DNA of 64,000 bases from an uncultured Muribaculaceae bacterium (GTDB lineage Bacteria > Bacteroidota > Bacteroidia > Bacteroidales > Muribaculaceae), in contig CAKUJD010000002.1 in NCBI GenBank assembly GCA_934661195.1, positions 186,001-250,000 of the forward strand. The letters are read 5' to 3'. The position numbers were made by a program, and so were the translations under genes. This document shows positions 1-7,759 of this stretch, piece after piece (within the stretch, counting starts at the first letter, position 1; the number at the start of each line of letters is the position of its first letter). The notes under the pieces are model-generated. The model was not told the origin of the DNA. It searched no databases and saw only the letters and a list, made by a program, of their open reading frames with translations.

Positions 1-1212
1 CATCATTGTCGACAGCGATGCTATGGCCGATGTGGCGGCCAGGGTGCCTATGCGGTAGGCCAGAGTGCTGCGTGTGGCGGCGTTGGCCGTGCGGCGGCCA
101 AACACCAGCAGTGCAGCCACCGTGGTGTAGCTCAGCTGGAATCCGGCATTGTGCAGCGCCGATGGCGAGAACAGCAGCGTCAGTGTGGCGGCAGCCGCCA
201 GTGAGTTGAGCGGCGAAGCCTTGCGCCCCAGCATCACTGCCGCTGTCACGAAAGCCGTCATCACCGTAGCCCTCACCACCGACGGCTGGAGTCCCGTGAA
301 CATGTCGAATGCCGCCAATGCCACCAGTGTCAGCGCCAGCCGCAACTTCTTTAGCCGCACGTAGTCGAGCGGCATCAGCAGCCACCACACCACCAGTCCT
401 ATCAGTCCCACGTGCAGTCCGCTCAGTGCCAGCACGTGGGCAATGCCAGCATTGGCAAAGTCGCGGCGCGTGTCGCTGTCGATGAGGCTGTCGTCGCCCA
501 GCAGCAGGGCCGCCACAAAGTCTTGTGTGCCCTGCTGCGTGTGTCCCGAGGCCATGCGGCGCATCATAGCCGATCGGGCGTTGCCCAGCTTGTTGAGCAG
601 TGTGGGGGCGTAGCCCACCGTAATCAGCTGCTGCCCGGGCCCAATGTGCTGTGTGTAGATTATTCCCTGCTGTCTGAGCAGGGCGGCAAAGTCGGTCTCG
701 TCGGGGTTGCCCATGTTGCGCACGGGCTGCAGGTCGGCCTTGAAGGCCACCAGCTGGCCCTGGCGCAGGCTGTAGTCGCAGCCGCTGGTGCTGAGTCTAA
801 TGGTGGAGTGGGGCAGTGGGTCGCCGTTGCCGCTTTGCAGCAGTGTGACGTTGGCAACGACCGAGAAGTCACGGAACGAAATCATGTCGATGCGCCCCAC
901 GGCCACGGTGCCGTTGATGTGGCTGGTGTCGAGTGTGTCGGGCTGCTGCACAAGAGCGGTGCACCAGCCTACTGCCAGTGCGGCCAGTGCTATGGGCACT
1001 GTGTGCAGCGGTCTCAGTGCCCGCCTGCGCTCCAAGTTTCGCCTTGCCGCCACTTTGAGCGCAACGAAAATGGCGGCCGCCACCGCAGCCGCCGCTATGG
1101 GCAAAATGCCGTTGCCGCAATGCTCGAAGGCCACAATGCCGCACGCCATTGGCACCAGAATGCGCAGCATGGGCACGGTGGCAAGCATTGGCGTGCGGCT
1201 TGAGTCGGCCAT
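1..1212 (-). CDS. comEC: ComEC/Rec2-type DNA uptake channel, N-terminal part (runs off window)
   Basis: An open leftward frame begins with ATG at 1212 and stays open for 404 codons to the window edge, so the C-terminus is missing. The N-terminus has several hydrophobic segments followed by a soluble, OB-like stretch. The hallmark ALSGLHVG motif of the ComEC competence domain lies at about residue 261, followed by long membrane helices. ComEC family proteins form the inner-membrane channel for single-stranded DNA in natural transformation. The gene starts 22 bases after the aroE stop on the same strand, so the two are probably co-transcribed. The C-terminal metallo-beta-lactamase-like domain seen in many family members cannot be assessed here. 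Confidence 0.88.
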   Translation of the reverse strand, partial: MADSSRTPMLATVPMLRILVPMACGIVAFEHCGNGILPIAAAAVAAAIFVALKVAARRNLERRRALRPLHTVPIALAALAVGWCTALVQQPDTLDTSHINGTVAVGRIDMISFRDFSVVANVTLLQSGNGDPLPHSTIRLSTSGCDYSLRQGQLVAFKADLQPVRNMGNPDETDFAALLRQQGIIYTQHIGPGQQLITVGYAPTLLNKLGNARSAMMRRMASGHTQQGTQDFVAALLLGDDSLIDSDTRRDFANAGIAHVLALSGLHVGLIGLVVWWLLMPLDYVRLKKLRLALTLVALAAFDMFTGLQPSVVRATVMTAFVTAAVMLGRKASPLNSLAAAATLTLLFSPSALHNAGFQLSYTTVAALLVFGRRTANAATRSTLAYRIGTLAATSAIASLSTMM

Positions 1213-1234
1213 GTCGTGATGGATGTGGACAGTG

Positions 1235-1999
1235 CTACTTCATGTTCCAAATCTCGTAGGACTGGAACGCTTGGAGCAGCAGCATTTCGAGCCCGTTTTT
1301 CACGGTGGCGCCGTGCTGGCGGCACTGTTGCATGAATTTGGTCTCGTCGGGATTGTAAATCAGGTCGTAGCACAGGTGCTCGCTGGTGATGAAGCGGTAT
1401 GGAATGTCGGGGCACTCGTCCATGTGCGGATACATGCCCAGTGGAGTGGTGTTGACCACAATTTTGTGGCTGTGCATCATGGCCTTGGTGAGCTCCTCGT
1501 AGGTGAGTGTGCTGGCCGTTTTGCGCCGCGACACAAACTGCACCTCCACGCCCAGCTGGCGCAGGGCATATGCTATGGCCTTCGACGCTCCGCCAGTGCC
1601 CAGCACCAGGGCGCGTGTGCGCGCCGGCGTCAGCAGCGGCTCTATCGACTTTTGGAAGGCCGAGGCGTCGGTGTTGTAGCCGCGCAGGCTCAGACTCTCG
1701 CCTCCGTTGCGCACAAATCGAATCACGTTCACGGCACCAATTTCTTTGGCCCCTTCGTCGAGCGAGTCGAGCAGCGGTATCACCTGCTGCTTGTAAGGCA
1801 GGGTCACGTTGAGACCGCACAGGTTGGGCGTCTCACTTATGATCTCGGTGAGTTTGTTCACATCGTCAATCTCAAAATTGACGTATTCCGCGCTTATGCC
1901 CTCCGATTCAAACTTCTGGTTGAAGTAGTCCATCGAAAACGAGTGTATGAGCGGGTATCCTATAAGACCGTATGTCTTGTCGACGTGATGCTGTGACAT
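1235..1999 (-). CDS. aroE: Shikimate dehydrogenase
   Basis: A 254-residue protein of normal family length. It reduces 3-dehydroshikimate to shikimate with NADPH in the chorismate pathway. The N-terminal substrate domain starts with the YGLIGYPLIHSFS shikimate-binding segment and includes NVTLPYKQ, with its catalytic lysine. The Rossmann NADP motif GTGGASKAI follows in the second half. A Bacteroidetes -7 element (TATTTTTG on the minus strand, 2060-2053) lies about 60 bases upstream of the ATG. The comEC frame follows after 22 bases, suggesting a two-gene transcript. Confidence 0.95.
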   Translation of the reverse strand: MSQHHVDKTYGLIGYPLIHSFSMDYFNQKFESEGISAEYVNFEIDDVNKLTEIISETPNLCGLNVTLPYKQQVIPLLDSLDEGAKEIGAVNVIRFVRNGGESLSLRGYNTDASAFQKSIEPLLTPARTRALVLGTGGASKAIAYALRQLGVEVQFVSRRKTASTLTYEELTKAMMHSHKIVVNTTPLGMYPHMDECPDIPYRFITSEHLCYDLIYNPDETKFMQQCRQHGATVKNGLEMLLLQAFQSYEIWNMK

Positions 2000-2299
2000 G
2001 ATTGTGTTGCTATGCGTTAATTATTAGTGTGACACGTTAGAAATCGATATTGCAAAAATAGCGTTTTTTCGCGTTCATTAAAAAAATGCGGCCACATATA
2101 TTAATGCAAGTGGCGCTTTTTTGTTAATTTTGCACCATATTGCCATGGCGTGGCGCTGTGCCAACGGAATATTGACTATATAAATGAAGATATGGAACAG
2201 CGCGCATTCGCCTATTTTGGCTAATATTGCAAAATATTTCGGTCCTTTACCGGGGCTGGATTCCAATGTATTGATTAATAACACATAGCAAACTATAAA
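2000..2299. other. Intergenic region between aroE and the MCE gene
   Basis: This AT-rich spacer holds two divergent -7 elements: TATTTTTG on the minus strand (2060-2053) for aroE and TAATTTTG on the plus strand (2125-2132) for the MCE gene. The latter would give a leader of about 160 bases. A 34-codon open frame (2184-2288) starts ATGAAGATATGG and ends 11 bases before the MCE start; it has no recognised homology and may be chance or a leader peptide. No RNA gene was recognised. Confidence 0.5.
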
Positions 2300-3208
2300 A
2301 TGAAATCATTCTTCACCAAGAACGTTCTGATTGCACTCACCGTGGTGGTCAGCCTGTGTCTGCTCTACTGGGGCATTGAATACCTCAAGGGCATCAACCT
2401 GTTTAAGCCGGCCAATTTCTACTATGCCAAGTTTGAAAAGGTGGAAGGCCTTACGGTCTCGGCACCAGTCACTGTCAACGGCTTCCAGGTGGGACAGGTC
2501 AGGGAGATAAACTACGACTATGCCAACAATCAGATAACGGTGCTCATGAGCCTCGACAAGGAGCTGCGTGTGCCCCGCGGCTCGCAGGTGTCGCTGTCGA
2601 GCGACATTCTCGGTACTGCCGCACTCACGCTCAATCTGGCCAAGAGCGACTCATATTATAATGTGGGCGATGAGATTCCAACCGCCGTAAAGGCCGGCCT
2701 TATGGACAAGGTGGGCGACGACGTGATGCCGCAAGTGGTGGCCATGCTGCCCAAGATCGACTCGATTCTGAGCAATGTGAACGGTGTGCTGTCGAACCCC
2801 GCCATCAACACATCGGTGTCGCGGCTCGACGGCATCACAGCCGAGTTGGCACGCAGCTCGCAGCAGCTGACGCTGCTCATGAACAGCCTCAACCGTTCGG
2901 TGCCCGGCATCATGGGCGACGTGAAGGGGGTCACTGGCAACCTCTATACCGCCTCGGGCGACATCAAGCACCTTTCGGCCAATGTGAGCAACATGCCCCT
3001 CGACTCCACCATTAAGAGCCTCAACGCTACTGTGGCCAACTTGCAGGCCCTTTCGGCCAAACTTAACAACAAGGAGTCGTCGCTCGGCCTGCTGCTCAAC
3101 GACAAGGCCCTGTATAACAACGCCAACAGTTCGGTTATGAGCCTCGACTCTCTGCTCAAGGATGTTAAGAAAAATCCCAAGCGCTACGTCACCATCAAGG
3201 TGTTCTGA
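2300..3208 (+). CDS. MlaD/MCE family lipid-transport substrate-binding protein
   Basis: A 302-residue protein with one N-terminal membrane helix (about residues 8-26) followed by an MCE/MlaD beta domain (about 38-115, including VNGFQVGQV) and a long helical C-terminal part rich in Asn, Ser and Leu. MCE proteins are anchored in the inner membrane and shuttle phospholipid between membranes with an ABC transporter. In many Bacteroidales an N-acetylmuramoyl-L-alanine amidase gene precedes this gene; none is present here. A strong hairpin terminator follows 22 bases after the stop, so this is probably a single-gene transcript. Confidence 0.85.
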   Translation: MKSFFTKNVLIALTVVVSLCLLYWGIEYLKGINLFKPANFYYAKFEKVEGLTVSAPVTVNGFQVGQVREINYDYANNQITVLMSLDKELRVPRGSQVSLSSDILGTAALTLNLAKSDSYYNVGDEIPTAVKAGLMDKVGDDVMPQVVAMLPKIDSILSNVNGVLSNPAINTSVSRLDGITAELARSSQQLTLLMNSLNRSVPGIMGDVKGVTGNLYTASGDIKHLSANVSNMPLDSTIKSLNATVANLQALSAKLNNKESSLGLLLNDKALYNNANSSVMSLDSLLKDVKKNPKRYVTIKVF

Positions 3209-3585
3209 CGCTTGCCTGTAAATACGTCTGTTAGTCCATTGTTTAGAATATATCTAAATAATGGACTAATTTTTTTTAGTCTTAAAACTGATGCAATGCG
3301 CTGATATTTAGTGTGTTTTGTTAGGCGTATATACCTAACTGGTAGGTGTGCAGCGAAGTTTTGCACAAGGTGTAACACGTTGACTTGTCGTGCGATATGC
3401 CTTTGGCGCTTATCAATCAGTCATTAGCCGACTGCAACTCCGCAAAACATTGCAAATCAGCCTTGTTATAGCCACTATAAAATATGCAAATTTTTTTCGG
3501 TTTTTTTATGAACAATTTTAGTCCCAATTTTGCAGTGCGAAAAGTTACATGTTAAGCATATAATCACATTCATAACGTAAACGAT
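3209..3585. other. Intergenic region upstream of dnaA
   Basis: This stretch holds the terminator of the MCE gene (3231-3277), small inverted repeats around 3321-3350 (TTAGG...CCTAA and ACCTA...TAGGT) and a near-consensus -7 element (CAATTTTG, about 3526-3533) some 55 bases upstream of dnaA. No cluster of consensus DnaA boxes (TTATNCACA) is visible, so there is no sequence support for placing the replication origin here. Confidence 0.5.
3231..3277 (+). terminator. Intrinsic terminator after the MCE gene
   Basis: An inverted repeat pairs 3231-3247 with 3253-3269 (16 of 17 positions) around a five-base ATATA loop and is followed by eight T residues. The stem is unusually AT-rich. Flanking A/T suggests it could act in both directions. 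Confidence 0.8.
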
Positions 3586-4965
3586 ATGGTATCTAACACG
3601 GTTTTACAACAGTGGAAAAATTGTCTGCGCATCATCAGCGACAATTTGTCGGCCGAGCAGTTCAACGCTTGGTTCGCCCCTATTGTGCCTGTCGATTACG
3701 ATGACGGACGCAACAACTTGTTTCTCAGCGTGCCGTCGCAGTTCTTTATCGAGCAGATAGAGAGCCGCTATCTCAACCTGCTTTGCTCGGCCCTGCGCCG
3801 CGAGTTTGGCGACAATGTGCAGCTCAGCTACCGCCTGCGGGTGGTCAAGGACAGCCCGTCGAGCGAAATCACGCTCAACGAGCAGAAGCGAGGCCGCAAA
3901 GTGAGCATCAGCAACCCCTTTGCCGAGCCTGAATACGACGACATCGACCCACAGCTTAACTCCAACTACACTTTCGAGAACTATTGCGGCAGCCAAAGCA
4001 ACAAGCTGGCCGTGAGCATTGGCATGGCCATTGCCACCGACCCCAACTGCAAGACGTTCAACCCCCTGTTCATATTCGGCCCCACAGGCGTGGGCAAGAC
4101 CCACCTGATTCAGGCCATTGGCTTGAAAATAAAGGAGCAGTTCCCGCGCACCCGCGTGCTCTATCTCACTGCGCGCGTGTTCGAGAGCCAGTATACCACA
4201 GCCGTGCGCAGCAACCGCGTCAACGACTTCATCGCATTCTATCAGAGCATCGATGTGCTCATACTCGACGATGTGCAGGAGTTTGCAGGCAAGACGGCCA
4301 CGCAAAACACCTTCTTCCACATCTTCAACCATCTGCACCAAAACAAGAAGCAGCTGATCTTGTCGAGCGACTGTCGCCCGAGCGACCTCGACGGCATGGT
4401 GCCGCGCCTCATATCACGCTTCAAGTGGGGCATGACCGTGGAGCTCACCAAGCCCGACTACACCCTGCGCCGCGATGTGCTGAAGATGCGCGCCTCGCAA
4501 GACGGCCTGTCGATCAGTGCCGACGTGCTCGACTTCATTGCACAGAACGTGACCGACAGCGTGCGCGAGCTTGAGGGCATAGTGGTGGCCCTGCTGGCTC
4601 ATGCCACCATGCTCAACCAGGAAATCACCGTCGACCTCGCCCGCATGGTCATTGCCAACTGCGTGAAGGTGAGCAAGCGCCAAGTCACATTCGAGAAAAT
4701 AGCCGAGACGGTGGCCAGCCACTACAACATCGACACCGAGCTGCTCTACGGCAAGTCGCGCAAACGCGAAATCTCCGACGCGCGCCAGCTGGTGATGTAT
4801 TTTGCCAAAAAGGACACCCAGCTCTCGTCCACCAACATTGGCATGCGCCTGCAGCGCAATCACGCCACCGTGCTCCACGCCTGCAAGCAGATAGAGCAGC
4901 GCATATCGGTGGAAAAGAAATTCCAGGAAGACGTCGAGAAAATCGAAAACGAACTCCGCAACTAA
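3586..4965 (+). CDS. dnaA: Chromosomal replication initiator protein DnaA
   Basis: A 459-residue protein with the standard DnaA layout. The N-terminal DnaB/DiaA-interaction domain (about 1-80, starting LQQWKNCL...LSAEQFNAWF) is followed by a short linker. The AAA+ domain carries Walker A GPTGVGKTH (about 166-174) and Walker B LILDDVQ. The C-terminal DNA-binding domain has the signature RNHATVLHA, the Bacteroidetes form of the DnaA-box recognition helix. DnaA binds DnaA boxes and melts the origin. The ATG at 3586 fits the family start. The gene lies alone between a terminator and the McrBC cassette. Confidence 0.97.
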   Translation: MVSNTVLQQWKNCLRIISDNLSAEQFNAWFAPIVPVDYDDGRNNLFLSVPSQFFIEQIESRYLNLLCSALRREFGDNVQLSYRLRVVKDSPSSEITLNEQKRGRKVSISNPFAEPEYDDIDPQLNSNYTFENYCGSQSNKLAVSIGMAIATDPNCKTFNPLFIFGPTGVGKTHLIQAIGLKIKEQFPRTRVLYLTARVFESQYTTAVRSNRVNDFIAFYQSIDVLILDDVQEFAGKTATQNTFFHIFNHLHQNKKQLILSSDCRPSDLDGMVPRLISRFKWGMTVELTKPDYTLRRDVLKMRASQDGLSISADVLDFIAQNVTDSVRELEGIVVALLAHATMLNQEITVDLARMVIANCVKVSKRQVTFEKIAETVASHYNIDTELLYGKSRKREISDARQLVMYFAKKDTQLSSTNIGMRLQRNHATVLHACKQIEQRISVEKKFQEDVEKIENELRN

Positions 4966-5051
4966 CCCCCGCGCTCACCCCCCCCAAAAAAAAACACCAC
5001 GCTTTCATCCGAAACAGCTAAATTCGCTTAGCCTAAAACACATAAAACAGT

Positions 5052-6419
5052 ATGAACAACAAGGAAGCTAACACCTCACACCACACTTGGACATACTCCC
5101 CAGGGCAGAAGGCCGTAAAGTGGGACTACTGCCAGAAGCATGGCATTATCTGCCTTGATTGGAGTGAAGTGCCCGACTTGACGCAGTTTAAGTCGCGCCA
5201 AGAGCTAATAGCGTTTTTGCAGACGCTTAACGGCAAGCCAGATGCCTCGTTTAAAAACGTCAGTCTTGCCCTGTGGCAGTTTGCCAACGAAATGCATGAG
5301 GGCGATGTGATTCATGCCAAGGTGGGCACCGACACCATAGTTGGCCGAGGCATCGTGGAGGGTGGATATTATTATAGCGCTGATGAGCCCGACTTCAAGC
5401 ATAGGCGCAAGGTGCGCTGGACGCATGTGGGCCGCTGGAAAGTGCCGCGTGAATACATCGCGTCGAAAACGCTTACCGATGTAACGCCATATCCCCGCGA
5501 AGTGGCCAATTGTGAACGCATAATTTTAAGTACTGAAGGCGAGCAAGTTGCCGATGAACAGCCGGCAGTCTATACCAAGGCCGATTTCCTGCATGAGGTG
5601 TTCGTCTCCGATGAGCGGTATGAGCAAATGCGCGGTCTGCTACTAAACAAGAAAAACGTAATATTGCAAGGGGCGCCAGGCGTGGGCAAAACGTTTATAG
5701 CAAAGCGGCTTGCCTATTCGCTGATGGGGTGCAAGGACGACGGTAGGGTAGAGATGGTGCAGTTTCACCAAAGCTACAGCTATGAAGACTTTATAATGGG
5801 CTATAAGCCTAATGCCAATGGTGGCTTCGACCTCACTCCGGGTGTGTTCTACAATTTCTGCCAAAGGGCAAGCAGTGATACTGGTCACAGCTACTTCTTT
5901 ATAATCGACGAGATTAACCGCGGCAACTTGAGCAAAATTTTTGGCGAACTGCTTATGTTGATCGAAGACAGCTACCGGGGCAATGAAATCAAGTTGGCCT
6001 ATAACCAGATGCCGTTTTCAGTGCCTGCCAACCTGTATATAATAGGTATGATGAACACTGCTGACCGCAGTCTGGCTATGATAGATTATGCATTGCGTCG
6101 CCGCTTCAGTTTTGTAGAGATTGAGCCCGGCTTTGATTCGTCAGGATTCAAGCGCTATCAAGCCCGCCTTGCCAACGGCACCTTCAATCGATTGATTGAG
6201 GCCGTTAAGGACTTAAACCGTAAAATCAGCAGCGACGACTCCCTTGGCAGCGGCTTTTGCATTGGTCATAGCTATTTTTGCAATCAATCGGAGTGCTCCG
6301 AGGCTTGGTTAAAAGCGGTGGTCGAGTTCGACATAGCCCCGATGCTCAGAGAGTATTGGTTCGACAGTAAAGAGACCAGCGAGGCCGAAATCGCAAAACT
6401 AAACAGCATAGTGCAATGA
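5052..6419 (+). CDS. mcrB: McrB-type AAA+ GTPase with EVE/PUA-like modified-base reader
   Basis: A 455-residue motor and recognition subunit of a McrBC modification-dependent restriction system. Residues about 70-135 (FANEMHEGDVIHAKVG, VGRGIVEGGYYY) look like an EVE/PUA-like domain, which in related proteins flips out modified bases. The AAA+ core has Walker A GAPGVGKT at 207-214, the McrB segment FHQSYSYEDFIMGY at 238-251, Walker B FFIIDEINRGN at 282-292, the GTP-specific signature MNTADRS at 334-340, and an arginine cluster at 349-351. Its stop overlaps the start of mcrC by the ATGA at 6416-6419. Target modification cannot be read from sequence. Confidence 0.92.
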   Translation: MNNKEANTSHHTWTYSPGQKAVKWDYCQKHGIICLDWSEVPDLTQFKSRQELIAFLQTLNGKPDASFKNVSLALWQFANEMHEGDVIHAKVGTDTIVGRGIVEGGYYYSADEPDFKHRRKVRWTHVGRWKVPREYIASKTLTDVTPYPREVANCERIILSTEGEQVADEQPAVYTKADFLHEVFVSDERYEQMRGLLLNKKNVILQGAPGVGKTFIAKRLAYSLMGCKDDGRVEMVQFHQSYSYEDFIMGYKPNANGGFDLTPGVFYNFCQRASSDTGHSYFFIIDEINRGNLSKIFGELLMLIEDSYRGNEIKLAYNQMPFSVPANLYIIGMMNTADRSLAMIDYALRRRFSFVEIEPGFDSSGFKRYQARLANGTFNRLIEAVKDLNRKISSDDSLGSGFCIGHSYFCNQSECSEAWLKAVVEFDIAPMLREYWFDSKETSEAEIAKLNSIVQ

Positions 6420-7471
6420 CCGACTATGGCGGAATACCGATAAGAAACATCTTCTATATGCTTGCCTATGCCTTTAAGGAACTTAGGGGCAGCAATTATG
6501 GTCGTGTGGCGACTGAAGACTTCAATGGTGTCCATGACCTGTTCGCCGAGGTGCTGCAAATTGGCATATCCAGTTTGCTAAAGCAGGGGCTTCACCGCGA
6601 GTATGTGCTGAGAAGCGACACGCTTGTCACACTGCGCGGCAAACTTGATGTGAGCGGCACCATAGGCGTGCGCATGGCACTGCGTGCCGCCTTGGCGTGT
6701 GAATTCGATGAACTTTCGGTCGACAACACCTTCAATCGGATACTAAAATCAACCTCTGTGCTACTCTTGCGAAGCTCTGAGGTGGGCAAGGCAAGAAAGG
6801 CTGCTCTGCGCCGGCTGATGCCATTTTTCAGCGAAGTCGGCATCATTGATTTGAAATTGCTGAAATGGGGACAGTTGAGGTACGACCGAAATTCGCGTGT
6901 CTACCAAACGCTGCACACCATCTGCTACTTTATCGTGACCGACCTGCTGCCCACCACCGAAGCAGGCGGTAGCCACGCTCCACAATTCACCGATTCCAAT
7001 ATGGCCTTGCTGTTTCAGCGGTTCATAATGGCCTATTACCGGCGTTGGCATCCCGAACTGAAAGCAAGGGCCAAGATGATTGGTTGGAACATAAGCAAGG
7101 ATGCGCCGCAGTCATCGTTGCTGCCCACTATGAACACCGATGTCACACTATCGTTTCCCAGCGGGCGGACCCTAATAATCGATGCAAAATACTATTCGCA
7201 CACGCTGCAGGAGCACTATGGCCGACTGTCGATTCATTCAGCAAATATCTACCAAATTCACACCTATGTCACCAACGAGGATAAGAAGCATACCGGCGAG
7301 GTCGACGGCATGCTGCTCTATGCCATGACTACGGCCTATGGTGCCATGTCGGAACGCATGACTCTAAATGATGGCAACATCATCATGTTTACCACATTGG
7401 ACCTGAGCCAGGATTTTGAGTCAATAAAGAGCCAACTCGAAGGAATCATCACCTACCGCCACAAGGCGTAA
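6416..7471 (+). CDS. mcrC: McrC-type nuclease subunit of McrBC restriction system
   Basis: A 351-residue partner of the upstream McrB. McrC proteins supply the PD-(D/E)XK nuclease that cuts once the McrB ring has translocated along DNA. The conserved N-terminal segment IPIRNIFYMLAYAF and the middle region match the McrC family. The nuclease core is visible as a conserved Asp at 242 (TDVTL) and the D256-A-K258 motif in LIIDAKYY. Translation is coupled to mcrB through a 4-base overlap. The pair sits between two housekeeping genes, which is typical of a mobile defence cassette, but no integrase or repeats are seen. Confidence 0.92.
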   Translation: MTDYGGIPIRNIFYMLAYAFKELRGSNYGRVATEDFNGVHDLFAEVLQIGISSLLKQGLHREYVLRSDTLVTLRGKLDVSGTIGVRMALRAALACEFDELSVDNTFNRILKSTSVLLLRSSEVGKARKAALRRLMPFFSEVGIIDLKLLKWGQLRYDRNSRVYQTLHTICYFIVTDLLPTTEAGGSHAPQFTDSNMALLFQRFIMAYYRRWHPELKARAKMIGWNISKDAPQSSLLPTMNTDVTLSFPSGRTLIIDAKYYSHTLQEHYGRLSIHSANIYQIHTYVTNEDKKHTGEVDGMLLYAMTTAYGAMSERMTLNDGNIIMFTTLDLSQDFESIKSQLEGIITYRHKA

Positions 7472-7556
7472 TTGCATAAACACCCGAGGCAGCACAGCCG
7501 ACCACTGCAATCTAGTTGAGAAAAGCGACGTCTATGTGTTGATAATCAATAATAAC

Positions 7557-7586
7557 TGTGTAGACGCGGCATGCCACGTCTACACA
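7557..7586. repeat. Inverted repeat downstream of mcrC
   Basis: The segment TGTGTAGACGCGG...CCACGTCTACACA forms a near-perfect hairpin with about 12 paired bases. A third partial copy of the arm (CGTCTATGTG) lies about 25 bases upstream at 7529-7538, so alternative pairings are possible. There is no T-run on either side, so it is not an obvious terminator. It may be a regulatory or protein-binding site, or a weak processing structure. Confidence 0.45.
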
Positions 7587-7668
7587 TCCTTCGTCGCTAT
7601 TTGGCGCATTTCCTTCTGCAAACTCGCCTAAGATTGACTCCGCCATGTGGGACTTGGGGCAAAAAGCA

Positions 7669-7706
7669 GCAGAGCCGGCAACTCGGTTGGGAGTTGTCGG
7701 CTCTGC
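7669..7706 (-). terminator. Intrinsic terminator of the pyruvate:ferredoxin oxidoreductase gene
   Basis: Arms 7669-7684 and 7691-7706 pair over 16 bases, allowing one G-U pair, around a six-base loop. On the minus strand the stem is followed by GCTTTTTGC, a short T-run, about 55 bases past the nifJ stop. Confidence 0.75.
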
Positions 7707-7759
7707 TATTTTGCGGTTATGCTGTGTGTAGCCGGGCAGTAGTCCGGCGCCTACAGGTG

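Noticed and set aside
412-1203. Rightward open frame (263 codons) opposite comEC
   Set aside because: The leftward frame contains the ComEC ALSGLHVG motif and membrane helices; the rightward frame is a shadow.
3209-3585. Replication origin upstream of dnaA
   Set aside because: No cluster of DnaA boxes and no repeated AT-rich unwinding element could be found by eye.
4978-4994. C8A9 tract after dnaA as a phase-variation tract
   Set aside because: It lies in the spacer after the dnaA stop and before the mcrB leader, so length changes would not alter a reading frame.
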